Assembly: GCF_030272615.1 (NCBI RefSeq)
Contig: NC_081406.1
Coordinates: forward strand, 231,808,396 to 231,872,395
From: Cryptomeria japonica
Lineage: Eukaryota; Streptophyta; Pinopsida; Cupressales; Cupressaceae
Direction of reading: 5' to 3'
Length of the DNA: 64,000 nt
In this document: piece by piece, positions 35,259-47,641 of the stretch
Numbering within the stretch: the stretch's first letter is position 1
Layout of the letters: each line of letters starts with the position of its first letter
Notes under the pieces: generated by a model
Told to the model about the DNA's origin: nothing
Database searches by the model: none
The model's input: only the letters and a program-made list of their open reading frames with translations
Position numbers and translations under genes: made by a program

Positions 35259-36240
35259 TATACAAGATAAATAAAATGATGTTATTATCTTATTCATACA
35301 GATTCGTGTGGCCCTGCTAGAGTTAAACATTTTCAAGGTGATAGATATTTCATGCTAATCATTGATGATTATTCTAGAATGATGTGGGTTACTTTTCTGA
35401 GAGAAAAATCTGAAGCATTTGAAAAGTTTAAAATCTTTAAGGCTAAAGTGGAAACTGAGATAGGATTGAAGATTAAATGTTTGAGATCAGATCATGGTGA
35501 TGAATTTACATCTGGTGAGTTTAACAACTTTTGTGACAAGCATGGTATAAGAAGACAATTTTCTGCTCCCTAGACACCTCAATAGAATGGAGTTGTGGAA
35601 AGGAAGAACATAAGTATCTTGGATGCTTCTAGAACAATAATGATGGAAGCTAGTCTACTTCATATCTACTGGAGAGAAGCAATGAGCACAACAATTTATA
35701 CATTCAACATAGTACATATCAAAGGAGAAACTAGTATGACACCTTATGAATTATGGTTTGACAATACACCTACAGTTAAGTATTTCAGAATTTTTGGTAC
35801 TAAATGTTATATCAGGAGAGATGATATTATTGGGAAATTTGATCTTAGATGTGATGAAGACATATTTCTTGGTTATTCTAATGAAAGAAAAGCATATAGA
35901 TGTTATAACAAGAGATTGCAAAGAATTGTGGAGAATGCTAATGTCAAAGTAGATGAGCTAAATAGAATTCAAACTAGAGTTTATAAGAAGGAACCGACAG
36001 TGGAAATGATTATATTTGAACCGGTAGCACCTTTACCAGAACAAAGAGTTGAACCAGTTACTTCGGCAGTATCAGAGAATTCTACAGTAACAGAAGAACA
36101 AGAATGGGGAATAAAAAGTCAGAAGACTCATAGGTATGTGAGATTGAATCATTCAGAAGATCAGATCATTGGGGATAAGAGAAATGGAGTGATGACAAGA
36201 AGAAGATTGACAACTAATGAGGTATGTTTAATTTCACAAG
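35259..36240 (+). pseudogene. Copia integrase, 3' piece (inner Copia)
   Basis: The frame resumes with DSCGPARVKHFQGDRYFMLI (first catalytic Asp) and LRSDHGDEFTSGEFNNFCDK (second Asp). Then come two stops around TPQ, and NGVVERKNISILDASRTIM (catalytic Glu). The C-terminal part includes GTKCYIRRDDIIGKFDLRCD and VFLGYS-like FLGYSNERKAYRCYNKR. The stops at about 35571 and 35583 break it. Confidence 0.92.
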
Positions 36241-37110
36241 TTGAACCAGTATCAGTAATTGAGGCATGTAAAGATGAATATTGGTTGAAAGCTATGGAAG
36301 AAGAATTAGATCAGATTGAGAAAAATAATACATGGACCTTGGTTCCTTGACCTAAAATTAAAAATGTTATTGGAACTAAATGGGTTTTTAGGAATAAATT
36401 GAATGAGGATGGTCAAGTTATAAGGAATAAGGCTAGATTGGTTTGTAAAGGATATTCTCAGAAGGAAGGAATTGATTATGGAGAGACTTTTGCACCTGTA
36501 GCTAGGATTGAAGTTGTAAGATTATTTCTTGCCTATGCTACTTATAAAAATTACAAGGTTTATCCGATGGATGTTAAATGTGCATTTTTAAATGGGGATC
36601 TTGATGAGGAAGTTTATATTGAGCAACCTGATGGTTTTTCACTATCAGATGATACATACATGGTTTGTAGGTTAAGGAAAGCTTTATGTGGATTGAAACA
36701 ATTACCTAGAGTTTGGTATGCAAGGTTGGATAAATATCTTTTGAAGTTTGGTTTTACTAAGGGCAGTGCTGATAGTAATTTATATTATAAGATCATTGAT
36801 GATGCTATACTGATGATTGAAGTATTTGTTGATGACATTATTTTTGGACACGAAGATAAGTTATGTATAGAATTTTCTAAGAATATGGAGAAAGAATTTG
36901 AGATGTCTATGATTGGTGAGATGAAATTTTTCTTAGGTTTGCAAATTACTCAGACTGACAAAGATATATTTATTTGTCAAACTAAATATGCTAAGGAATT
37001 GTTGAAGAAGTTTGGTATGGAAGATTATAAACCAGTAAGTACTCCTATGGTTACAAGTGAGAAATTGACAAGAAAAGATGTTTCTGCACTAATAAATCCT
37101 ACAAGATACA
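36241..37110 (+). pseudogene. Copia reverse transcriptase (inner Copia)
   Basis: Starts near EACKDEYWLKAMEEELDQIE with TWTLVP, then a stop at 36348-36350, then [73 protein letters not shown] and the active site VFVDDIIFG. The domain is essentially complete and, apart from the single stop, uninterrupted. Confidence 0.93.
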
Positions 37111-37778
37111 AATCTATGATTGGAGGTATGCTTTATTTGACTCAGACTAGGCCTGACATTATGAATGCTATTTGTATTGTTTCAAGATTTCAGAGTAATC
37201 CTAGAGAGAATCATGAGATGGTGGTGAAAATGATTTTTAGATATTTGCAAGGTACATTAGAATATGGCTTATGGTACCCTAAGGATGATAACTTTACTTT
37301 ATGTGCATATACAGATGCTGATTGGGCTGGAGATGTTGATGACCAGAAAAGTACTTCTGGTGGAGCTTTCTTTCTTGGAAAGAAGTTGGTTTCATGGATC
37401 AACAAGAAACAATCATGTACTTCTTTATCTACTGCTGAAGCTGAGTATGTTGCTGCTGTTACTAACTCTACACAAGTTTTATGGATGAAGCAAATGTTTA
37501 AGGATATAAAGGTGGATTGTGATGCACCGATAGTTATTCACTGTGATAACTCTACTGCTATTGATATATCAAAGTATCTGGTATTTCATTCTAAAACAAA
37601 GCACATATCTATCAAGTATAACTTTTTGAAGGAAAAGGTGTAAGCAAATGAAGTTGGACTGGTTTATGTAAACACTAAAGAGCAGATTGTAGATATTTTC
37701 ACTAAACCTTTGTCCAAGGAATCATTTGAGTACCTGAGAGACAGATTGGGAGTTTCTACCCCTCTGGTAGAGACTTGA
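37111..37778 (+). pseudogene. Copia RNase H and polyprotein C-terminus (inner Copia)
   Basis: Contains [40 protein letters not shown] (first acidic residues), [12 protein letters not shown] and [14 protein letters not shown] stop at 37641-37643 is followed in frame by VNTKEQIVDIFTKPLSKESF up to TGA 37776-37778, the usual Copia end. The RNase H would remove genomic RNA during reverse transcription. Confidence 0.93.
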
Positions 37779-38151
37779 TTGATGCGATGTGCCATTAGTC
37801 CGACATGCATTATTAGATATACTATTCATTCTGACACTGATGTGGGGTGCTACTGCTCAGGGGGAGTAGTCAGCTTTTGTGGTTTATATTTTTGCTTTGA
37901 TATTGTTTTTAGATTTCTGGCATTAATGTCAAAGGGGGAGATAGATTGATGTGAAAAAGACAAAGAAAGAAAAAGAAAAATTCAATGGGGGAGAGATATG
38001 AATAAGAAAAGTAAAGGGGATAGATATTGATATTTAGAGCTATATATGGGAGTTTGTTGGTTGTCTTCCATTGGGGGAGACTTGTTTGGAATTTCTTGGT
38101 ACTTAGATGTTTTTCACATCTAGTGTTGCCATTAATGCCAAAGGGGGACAT
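37779..38151 (+). other. Copia 3' untranslated region with two polypurine-like tracts
   Basis: Two similar words, ATTAATGTCAAAGGGGGAG (near 37922) and ATTAATGCCAAAGGGGGAC (near 38131), lie about 210 bp apart. The second, AAAGGGGGACAT at 38140-38151, directly precedes the 3' LTR and is the polypurine tract. The first may be a secondary tract. A CTCAGGGGGAG block near 37856 is a third purine run. Confidence 0.75.
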
Positions 38152-39367
38152 TGTTGGCCATCTGGTGGAATTGATTATCTGTTGCATTGGTGTTTTGTCA
38201 TTGATGCCAACACTAGCTGTTTTGATACTTTACCAACACCCTTCTGGTCCCGATAGGTTGAGTGGTTTCTAGTTAACTTGGATCCGACATAATCTGGTAG
38301 GCTATGGTATAATCTAGTGATGGAATCAGCATGTTCATGATACTCATGCTCATATTTGGTCAAATGGTTTTGGTTTGGTAATTGATTAATATCTTGCCTG
38401 CTTAGAAGATTGGTTTCTGGTTCCGACGAGGGTTTCTCCGACAAAGCTTTTGGTGGAGATATTTGATGAATTGCATGTGGTGTTGGTGCAGCTTCTGATG
38501 GAGTTTCAGGATGCTGTTGGTGATCATGTTCGAGACTTGGCGGTTGGAGATCATTGCTTTGGCATGTGGACCTATACTTGGTCTCGATTGATCTAGGTTA
38601 TGGACCGACTTTAATGTAACATGTGGATATGACCTATTAATGTATTTCCAGGATGTCCTATGTGTTGATATTATTTGTTTGGTCTAAGGTCGACATGGTT
38701 TGTAATTATATAATTGGTTTATTGTCTGGTGGCCGACCTGATTGTTTATGGTCGAGGGTTTGTATTTATAGATGTAAGATCTCATTGTAGATCATCATGG
38801 TTATTGCTAGAGGTCATGGTCAAGGAATGTAATGTGCGAATAATGTAATATCACTTAGGTAGAGGAGTTGGTCGATCATTGGAGATCAAATTGGGTTTAT
38901 GTAAGAGGATTGAGTCCTCCAATATTGAGCTTAACCGGAACTGTACTCAGGCATAGGAGATGCTATCTTTTGCAGTTCAACACTTCTTTAGATTGTAGTC
39001 TAGATTTCAATGTAGTAAGTGAGGCTCCTTTTGTGATGAGAAGTGCGCTCTAAGTTGTCGGCCTTCTTGGAAGTGCAAGCCCCTTTATTGTAATTCACAT
39101 ACTTACTACAAAAGTATTATCTGACTGTGGGTAGGCTTCCCATCGTGGTTTTTCCCTTTATCGGGTTTTCCACGTACAAATCTTGGTGTCATGTGGATAG
39201 TATTTATTCTATGATTATTGTTTATACTTAATTGGGTTATCTGCTATTCCGGTATTAATGTTTTGGGTTTTGGTATTAAAGTTTAAATTGCTAATGGTTC
39301 TGGAAATCTGTGACAACTGACTCACCCCCCCTCTCAGTTGTCTTCCGGTTATTTGAATTGTCTAACA
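38152..39367 (+). repeat. 3' LTR of the inner Copia
   Basis: 1216 bp, TGTTGGCC to CTAACA, followed by the ATTTT duplication. It retains the TATA-like GTATTTATAG near 38761-38771 and the surrounding 91 bp that are missing from the 5' LTR. Confidence 0.93.
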
Positions 39368-39728
39368 ATTTTAAAAATAAAAATGCCCCTCTCCTTTTAA
39401 AAATTAATTACCCCTCATTAGGTCAAAAAGGTAAATTTATAAAATATGGATGGGCCCATTTATCCACATCATTTGCATTATTGGCTTTTGGAGAGTGAAA
39501 GTAGGAGTTCCCTCTTGGAGATTGGGTGAGTGTTGCCAGTTGTCAGGATGGTGGTCCCATATGCGAGTCATCGTTTCGAGTGAGTGTAGAGATATTAGAG
39601 ATCGACTGTGTACGGACCCTCGATAGGTACCCTAAACTTGACCTTGTGTTTTGATTTGTACGATTTTTTTGAAAAATCCGCATGTTAGGTTAGGTTTGAA
39701 TTTTTTCTGTTTTTCTTGCACTTGTTTT

Positions 39729-40030
39729 AGCGCTTTTGTTTGGTTTTGTAGTGCATTCACCTTGTTTGCTAGCGCTTTTATTTTTTTTGTGCATTTGTGC
39801 AAAGTATTCATGTTTTTGCTAATTGTTTTCATGCATTTATTGAAATTGCATATTCGTTATGTGTTTTCACGCTTTTGTCCGATTGGATAGCGCATTTTCT
39901 TGAAATAGCACATTTGAGAGTTGTTTAGCACTTTTGTTAGATGTTATAGCACTTTTGTGTGTTTTGGCGCAAATACAAATAAGTGTTGCGCATTTGTTAT
40001 ATCCTATAGCACATTTGCATTATTTGGTGT
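39729..40030 (+). repeat. Eroded 21-bp phased array upstream of the plant-mobile-domain ORF
   Basis: Motifs resembling TAGCGCTTTTG/TAGCGCATTTG occur at 39729, 39750, 39771, then 39869, 39889, 39907, 39927, 39948, 39966, 39987 and 40008, with steps of 21 or 18-20 bp. Many GCGC cores have become GTGC or GCAC, as expected from CpG decay. The motif is on the + strand, opposite to the Tat genes and in line with the ORF starting near 40297. Confidence 0.8.
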
Positions 40031-40296
40031 CATAAGTCACTTGTTTTGATGAATTGATGATGTTTGATTTGATGTTGATAAAGATAGATGATTTCAATTG
40101 TGATTGATAGATTGATAATTTAGATTGGATATAAAGCTCCAAGAGACTAATTTAGTCTTTGATGAAGAGCCGATAGGGTAAACAACCAATTTTGATCATA
40201 GATTGATATCATAAATTATTTGATAGATAGGATAGATGAATTGATAAATGATTATTGACTTAGACAACATTGTTTGCATAAACAAGAGAGATTAGA

Positions 40297-41721
40297 TGTT
40301 CTCTATTGTCGTGAGCGGTTTCCCTCTATGCGACATTTAGTTCCTGAGTTAGATGTAGGACCCATGAGACATATTGATGCTTGTGGTTTGAGACATCTCT
40401 TGTAGATGCTGATATCAGGATAAAAAGGGGATTATTGATAGCTCTTGCAAAGAGGTGGCATAGCAACTACAACTCCGTTCATCTTCCTACTGGAGAGATT
40501 AGCATGACATTGGAGGATGTGTATAGGATATTACACATCCCGATTGTTGGAGAGCTTTTTCAATATGATCATCACAAGATGGGTGGTACGACATCGTTGT
40601 AGACTGTTTTTAGTGATGAGTCTATTGATGGTCCTGAGATTAGATGGGAAGACATGCTAATGTATTATGATACTCTACCTTCCATACTAGCTGGATAAGT
40701 TGGAGGATTCATTTGCCCCGATAGGAGATCGCATGGCTTATCTATTGGTTGAGGATAGATTCTTTTGAGAATGATGTAACATCATATGAGATACGCATGG
40801 GGTGTTTGTATGCTAGTTCATTTATATTATGATCTTCATTAGGTTGTATATGATGGTGCAATCAGTTTGTCTTCGGGTGTCACTCTTCTACAAATTTGAT
40901 GTTGGGAGCACATAGTGATCACACGTCTTGTTCATGATCAAGTGCAAGGAGATGGATAGCCTTACATTAATCTATACCGTGGCATGTTTACCCAGTACAA
41001 GCTGGGTAAGATTGAGTATTGGAAGTGGGTGTTGGATTCGATGGACTTAGTAGTTTGGATACCTTATGTAGATTGTGAGCCATTGATGGATGATGCAAGA
41101 TCACTACTAGCGATTATGCAAACCAAACACTTGGTTGGTCGGACTCCATTTTTTATTGAGAGACAACTCATTCAGTGAGATCTTAGATAGTTCGGCAGGC
41201 CATACGGTATGCCATAAGGTGTCTCCTTGTATGCATGGACATATAAGGACAGGCGAGATTGGGGTCCTTCTCTTTCCTTTGATGCTGCATATGCAGAGTT
41301 CATAGCTATACCATTGGTTCCTTTTGAGTTGTAACCACATGTATTAGATGCTGGCACCATAGAGGAGTATGCTAGATATCTAGTAACTCATCCATTCCCA
41401 GTGATTATAGATCCTACAGATCCACCACCTAGCTTAGGGGATGAGGATGATGATGAGGATGGCCCTCGATGGAGGAGGAGGAGGCAACAATGGGGTGGTC
41501 GAGGTGGAGATGGAGATGAGGGTGATGATGGAAGAGGTGGGAGGAAAGGAGATGAGAGAGATGAACAGGTACGAGGTGGACCTTTTGATGTTCGTGGTAG
41601 AGGACCACTATTACCTATATTAGGCAGGGATGCAGGGAGGGGTTTTTTGAGAGAGGACCATACTACCTGGTGCAGGCAGAGTTGGTGGGAGAGATGGAGG
41701 ATGAGGAGGTGGATCAGATAA
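40297..41721 (+). pseudogene. Plant mobile domain (PMD) ORF, antisense in the Tat element
   Basis: A broken + strand reading frame between Tat integrase and the 3' LTR. Recognisable pieces are RFPSMRHLVPELDVGPMRHI, then after a shift ADIRIKRGLLIALAKRWHSN with VHLPTGEISMTLEDVYRILH and IPIVGELFQYD. Later come MFTQYKLGKIEYWKWVLDSM, VVWIPYVDCEP, LVGRTPFFIERQLIQ, and GTIEEYARYLVTHPFPVIID, followed by an Asp/Gly/Arg-rich tail. The LPxGExxxTLxDVxxxLxxPIxG core is the signature of the plant mobile domain (aminotransferase-like, related to MAIN/MAIL1). In such elements its role is unknown. At least five stops or shifts make this copy non-functional. Confidence 0.85.
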
Positions 41722-44225
41722 GGGTAGAGGTTGTGGGAGAGAGGGGAGAGATGGTGGAGTTCTTCAGTTTGGTCAGATGGGTCATGATCCTAGTGTGTTG
41801 GTGGCTCATGGATGTTTTGATGAGGGGAGTTCTGATGAGGATTTGAAGGATGTTGTGCCTTTGATCAGACGTAGGATTAATAGGGTATAGAAGGTTGATG
41901 CCCCAATAGAGAGAGATATACCACAAGATGAGGTAACAAGTGATGATGTGCAGATGCATGATGATGTGCCACAGATATATGATGACACTGCCAGTTTGAG
42001 GGCACAAATTGCACTGCTCCAGACATAGATTCAGGCTCTTACCTTAGAGACAGACATTGCGAGACATGAGAGAGATACTGCTATTGAGAGATATGGGAAG
42101 ACATAGAGCATGCTTGAGCATATACAACAGATAGGTACTAGAGATCTCACAATAGATACAATGAGAAAGATGGTATGCACGGGGAAGGAGGTTCTTCATT
42201 GGTGCAAACTATATGAGAGTGTGGTTCCTCCAAGTTAGAGGGGAGACAATTATATTTCCACCACACAATGATTAGGCAGACAGGGCCAGACAGAGAGTGG
42301 TGGTGTTATGGGACCACCTCACAGAGACCTAGATCCAGGAGCCGATCCATCTGGAGGAGGAGATGACCCTCATCAGGGACATACAGATTCTGGTGGCAGT
42401 GCTACATGATGTATTTTGAGACTTGATTTTATTTTTAATGTTACCGTATGGGACTTGTAAATTATTGATGATTTTTTATATCATTGTTTACTTGGACATT
42501 TATATGTTTTATGATGATATGCAGACATTGATGGACTCTATATGATGCTACTTTCATATCCATGCATACTATTGTGATGATTTCTTGATTGTGATTTTTA
42601 CACGATGATCTATATGATGATGACTTTATTGGTTTATCTAGATGATGATGATTATCATGACGTGATCTATATATTACTCATATGAATAATTCTGTGATGA
42701 TGCATGCATTAATTATGATGTCACGCTTCTTATATGTGATGTATTGATGATTCTATGATGTATAACTAAAATGATTCAATTATTGATTTTATGGTTCCTA
42801 TGATATGTTTATGATGATAAAATTCTTATAATGTTGATGATACACATGTGATGCCTATTGATATGGATATATATGCATAGGATGATGTAATATGATATGA
42901 TGATGATGGTCTATATGAAATCATGGTTGTGCAATGCTAGAAATGAGACACTAAATGCAAATTTTAACTAAATGCAAACACAACTTAAATGAATATGATA
43001 ATGAATCAATGAACTAAATCAATGATAAATGAACCTAAATGATTAATTCAATGAAACTAATGATTGAATGAAATGAACCTAATGATTAAATGCAATGAAC
43101 CTAATGATTAAATGTAATGAACCTAATGATTGATGCAACTAATGTAAAAAGTTTTGTTTGTCCAAGTATAATCAATCATTATGTTTCATCCATTGATCAT
43201 GAATGATATGACAAATGGACAATGAATGATTAAATGAAAATGCAAATGCAAAGACTTAGCTACATGATATTTGTCATCTTTTCAACTTTTAGTACAGTGC
43301 TTCAATTCATCATTGAGATTTTAAAATGTTGTAAGAAAATACAAGCACCTGGGTATAGTTACATCAAGATAACCCGAGTATCTCTTACATAGATTTTTAT
43401 TTAGAAAGTTAATACAAGCATCTAGGTATAATGAACCAAGATGGCCCGAGTATTTCTTGCATTAACAAACAAGGATTATCCCCTTCCTTGTATGACTCGG
43501 TATGTCCTCGATGATCTTTTGCCAATCATGTCCTCAGACAAGTACGTACATTACTAAGGGATAAACCACAAACAACAAACAAAGAAAAATAACCATGCCC
43601 CATCATAGCTCCTCTAGTCTCATACATCATCAAGTTACATAGGGAACATGATTAATGAAAAACAAGATACAAATATTGAATCATGCATGTCGCATGTATG
43701 TTATCTTGGTCAAAACAGATATAATCATCCTGATTAATGATTGTTGATATGTGTTATCATTTGTTTATTGAATCTCCAAAGTTTGATTTTATTGATTCAG
43801 TGTTTCTTTATATCTTGATTTTGGTTTAAGACTTGTTGTCTATTTTGCATTTCGTCTATTTCTCAAAGTCCAAATTGTTCCATCACTAGGTCAAGTATTT
43901 TGCCCCCAGCTAGAAATAAATTTTATTATGGATATACAACGATGATCAAAACATGGTGAGATGGCTATGCTTGATTATTCACAAAAGGCCTTATTATGAA
44001 TATGCACATATGCGATGGACAGATACGAAAAGAAACACAAACTCATAGATAGAAGAGCCAACTGGCAGATAGCGCCTATTGCTAGGTTTTCACCATATAT
44101 TTTTATTTCATTTTTCCATGTATTTGATTTTTTTCACTATTTTCACTATTTTTGTAATTTCCTCTTGTTTGCTTTTTTATGGATTTTCTCTGCTATTTCA
44201 CTTTTTTTTTGGATTTTCTGCTACT
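41722..44225. other. Tat 3' non-coding region with GATGAT- and AATGAACC-rich repeats
   Basis: After the PMD tail, 42390-42920 is dominated by GATGAT/ATGATG words and 43027-43135 by about four copies of a 24-bp AATGAACCTAATGATTAAATG-like unit. Two related ~90-bp blocks with TACAAGCAYCTRGGTATA and CCCGAGTAT lie near 43345 and 43425. 44100-44220 is T-rich. I see no further coding. Confidence 0.6.
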
Positions 44226-45351
44226 TCAGACATAGAACTTTTTTAGGTGCATAGTATTGACTGGTTCTTTGAACCATTCGCCCTTTGGTGTAGACAACTT
44301 GTAAGCTCCAGAGCCATATGCAACTACTATAACAAAAGGACCCGACCAGTTTGGTTTAAACTTTCCCTTTTTTCTCTCTATCTTGCTGGTTTTGTGGATT
44401 TTCTCTAAGAACAAGATCTCCCAACTGAAATACTCTAGGTTTAACTTTGTGATTGTAGCTTCTCACCATTCTTTGCTGATATGCTTTTAAATGATCTGAA
44501 GCATTCCGATGACGTTCTTGTAACAATTCTAGTTCTTGCAACCTTGATACTCTTTGTTCCTCATCTGGAATGAGTCCCTTCAGTGACACACGTAGAGAAG
44601 GTATCTCTACTTCAATTGGTAGGATCACTTATAATCCATACACAAGACAATATGGATTTTCTCTCATTGGTGTATGAATGCTAGTGCGATAAGCCCATAG
44701 AGCAGGCTTCAACTGAACATTCCAGTGCCTACCAGCCTCATTAATTGTTTTCTTGAAGATTTTGAGGATTGTTTTATTGGATTCCTCAACTTGTCCATTC
44801 CCTTGAGGATATTATGGTGTTGAGAACCTATGTTGGATTTGGAATCGCTCACATAGTTCTTACACATCTTGATTTTTAAATGGTCTTCCATTATCAGTGA
44901 TAATAGAGATGGGAATGCCATAGTGAGAGATGATGTAATTAATGATGAAAGATGCAATTTTTTTTCTTGTCACCGTTGTTAAAGGCACTGCTTCAATCCA
45001 TTTAGTGAAGTAATTAGTTGTAGTCAAAATGAACTTGTGTTCATTTGAAGATGAAGGATTAGTCTTTCCCACTAGGTCCAGTCCCCATTGAGAAAACAAC
45101 CATGATCCTGCCAAAGGATGCAATTCTTGTGTCTGTGTATGGATAAGATTACTATGAATCTGACATTTTTTGCACTTTTTAGTATATGTGAAGGAGTCTC
45201 TTTCCATAGTGGGCCAATAATACCCCAATTGAATGAGTTTCTTAGCCAACGTAAGACCACTTGAATGTGTGCCACAAATATCTTCATGGACTTTGTTTAG
45301 AGATTTTTCAGATTCTTCACATTCTAGACACCTTAAGAGACTATTATCCAA
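44226..45351 (-). pseudogene. Tat integrase
   Basis: Minus strand. Zinc-binding HHCC: HEDICGTHSSG then KKCKKCQIHSN. Core: WGLDLVGK (first Asp), IITDNGRPFKNQDV (second Asp), a stop, then YYPQGNGQVEESNKTILKIF (Glu). C-terminal segment QQRMVRSYNHKVKPRVFQLG and, after a shift, KFKPNWSGPFVIVVAYGSGA to VNTMHLKKFYV. No chromodomain follows, as expected for Tat. Stops near 44866 and a shift near 44390 disable it. Confidence 0.9.
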
Positions 45352-45417
45352 ACCTCGTCTATAAAGAATATTGAAAATAATGGTATAACAGGATGATTGA
45401 CGGATAAAGTTTTGCTT

Positions 45418-45850
45418 CTAATCTCGGGATAAGTTTGGTGGAAGGATATTGTCTTTTAAGTACATATAGGTTTGTCTATATAGTGAGGCATCAATTCCAA
45501 ATATATTGCAGATGATTTGGATATTATGGGAATCTGAAGCAGTATAAAAGATTTCTTCCACCAGGAATTCATAACTCTCTTGATTCTCTTGAGTTTGTAT
45601 AAGAGATTCCATTGTCACCATGGCGTCTACTGCTTTATTCTCATTCCTTGGAATATGAACAAATGTAATTTTAGTAAAGTATTTCTTGAAATCTTCAACC
45701 AGTTTCTTGTAGGGCATCATCTTATCATCCTTAATTTGGTATTCATCATTTATCTGGTTGATAACTAGCTGTGAATATCCATAGACATGTAACTCTTTGA
45801 TATTCCATTCAATAGCCATCTTGATCCCAATGATCAACGCCTCATATTAT
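45418..45850 (-). pseudogene. Second (archaeal-type) RNase H of the Tat element
   Basis: Minus strand frame IIGIKMAIEWNIKELHVYG, SQLVINQINDEYQIKDDKM, MPYKKLVEDFKKYFTKITFV, HIPRNENKAVDAM: the RVT_3-type RNase H fold with the H-x-x-R-x-x-N-x-x-AD end. An extra RNase H between the Gypsy RNase H and integrase is diagnostic of the Tat clade. The Asp expected in VYGDSQLV is Tyr here, so this copy is probably inactive. Confidence 0.85.
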
Positions 45851-45914
45851 GCAGTGTTGTTTGTACATGGGAATCACAACCTATATGATTTAGGAATAGT
45901 GTGACCCTGAGGCA

Positions 45915-46579
45915 TTATGAGTAAAATTCCTGCACCTGATCCGTGCTTTGTGTACGAGCCATAAAAAACAACTCCCAAGCTTTTGTGTTGATAGTGAGAA
46001 CATTTGCATTAGGAAACTCAATATGTAAGGGTGCATCATCGTGCAGGGGCGCTTTGGCTAGTTGATCTGCAATCACTTGTCCTTTTATGACTTTTCGATC
46101 AACATACTCAATGTCAAAATCACCTAGCACTATCACCCATTTAGCTAGTCATCCTATCAGTGTTGCCTTGCTAAGTAGATATTTTAAAGGGTCAATCTTT
46201 GTAATTATCTTAACAGAGTGCATGAGCATATAATATCACAACTTTTGGGTTGTGAATACCACTGCCAAGCTTGTTTTCTTTACTGTTGTATAGTTTAACT
46301 CATAGCCAACTAGGGTTCTGCTGATATAGTATATTTCTCTTTCTTTCCCTTCAATGTCATGTTGTTCCAGGAGAGCTCCTAATCATACATCTATAGCCGA
46401 GATGTATAGCAATACTGGTTTTCCTTTAATCAATGATGCTAGCACTGGTGGATTTACCAAGTGTTCTATGATTTATGTGAAATCTTCTTCACATTTTTCA
46501 TCCCATCTGAATAGAACATTTTTGTGTAACGAGTGAGTAAATGGATGACATTGATCAACTAACTGAGATACAAACCTTC
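45915..46579 (-). pseudogene. Gypsy-type RNase H of the Tat element
   Basis: The minus strand contains a decayed Ty3-type RNase H. YYISRTLVGYELNYTTVKKT is followed by further stops, and the end is readable as VLGDFDIEYVDRKVIKGQVI and ADQLAKAPL, typical of the RNase H connection in Tat elements. At least three stops break it. Confidence 0.8.
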
Positions 46580-47641
46580 TTATTGATTACAACTTCCTTG
46601 CAGAGAAAGCAGTTGATTGATATTATTTGGATATTCCATTTCCATTATAGCTTGTACTTTCACTGGATCAACTTCTATGCCACGAGCATATATGATATAC
46701 CCTAGGAGTTTACTTGATGTAAATCCAAAAGTACACTTCTTCGGGTTCAATCTCAACTTATATTGTTCCAATCTGTCAAAAATCTTGTCTAGGATCTCCA
46801 AATGCTCTTCTCTGTTGTGTGAATTTGCCAGTATATCATCTACATAATCTTCCATAAAGGTGTGCATCATATCATGAAAAATGGTTGTCATAGCTCTCTG
46901 ATAAGTAGCTCCAACATTCTTTAGCCCAAATGGCATGACATTCCAACATAAAGTACCCCAAGGGCATGTGAAGGTTGTTTTCTCTTGATCCTCATGGGCT
47001 ATCTTAATTTGGTTATACCTCGAGAAGCCATCCATTAAAGACAACATTTCATGTCCTGCTATGAGATATACAATAATATCAATGCTTGGTAATGGAAAGT
47101 CATCCTTTGGGCGTGCTTGGTTAAGGTCCCTAAAATCTATACACACTCTGATACTTTTATCTGGTTTTGATACAGGTACAATAGTTGATACCCATTTTGG
47201 ATATGCGACTGGTCGTATGAACCCCACATCTAATAGTTTCTTCAACTCTTCATTGACAAGAAGAGCAATATGAGGGTGCATCTTTATGAGTTTCTATTTA
47301 ACTGGTTTGGCTCCCGAAGCGACATTGATATGATGCATAATGAGATCTGGGTCAAGTCCTGGCATATTAGTGTATGAACAAGAAAAGTTGATTTGCCTCT
47401 TCTTAAAAAACTCACTAAAGTCATGTCTTTCTTGTTCAGATAAGGATTCCATAGGGTGAAGAATTTTAGGATTCTCTAGAGTCCCAATATTAACTGCTTC
47501 TGTAGGTTCTATTAGAATAGCCAGTCTCTCTTCAAAATATTCTGGGAGAGTTTCAAATCTCTCATCTTCTGGCACCTCAAGGAGGTTTTCAGCATTAGAT
47601 ACGTCCTTTATTTTATCTTTTGACTGATCTAATTTTGCCAT
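46580..47641 (-). pseudogene. Tat reverse transcriptase
   Basis: Minus strand. Upstream linker LDPDLIMHHINVASGAKPVK, a stop, then MHPHIALLVNEELKKLLDVG, IRPVAYPKWVSTIVPVSKPD, RVCIDFRDLNQARPKDDFPL, MDGFSRYNQIKIAHEDQEKT, FTCPWGTLCWNVMPFGLKNV and the active site MEDYVDDILANS. It ends with the LLGYIIYARGIEVDPVKVQA block. All motifs 1-7 are present and only a stop between linker and domain is seen, so this is the best preserved part of the element. Confidence 0.93.

Larger units (their letters stand above)
19892..39367 (+). mobile_element. Copia retrotransposon inserted in the Tat element
   Basis: Plus-strand Copia with LTRs at 19892-21015 and 38152-39367, PBS TGGTATCAAAGC (21018-21029), gag, protease, integrase, RT, RNase H and PPT AAAGGGGGACAT (38140-38151). 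It is flanked by the perfect duplication ATTTT (19887-19891 and 39368-39372). It is split in the integrase zinc-binding region by the element at 22728-35253. Without that insertion it is about 6.9 kb. Several stops and a frameshift leave it non-functional. Confidence 0.95.

Noticed and set aside
37850-37930. CTCAGGGGGAG and CAAAGGGGGAG runs as the true polypurine tract
   Set aside because: The tract that abuts the LTR TG is at 38140-38151. The earlier runs are too far away, although one may act as a secondary tract.
41401-41721. Gly/Arg/Asp-rich frame as an independent RNA-binding gene
   Set aside because: It is the continuation of the broken plant mobile domain ORF (its low-complexity C-terminal tail) rather than a separate gene.
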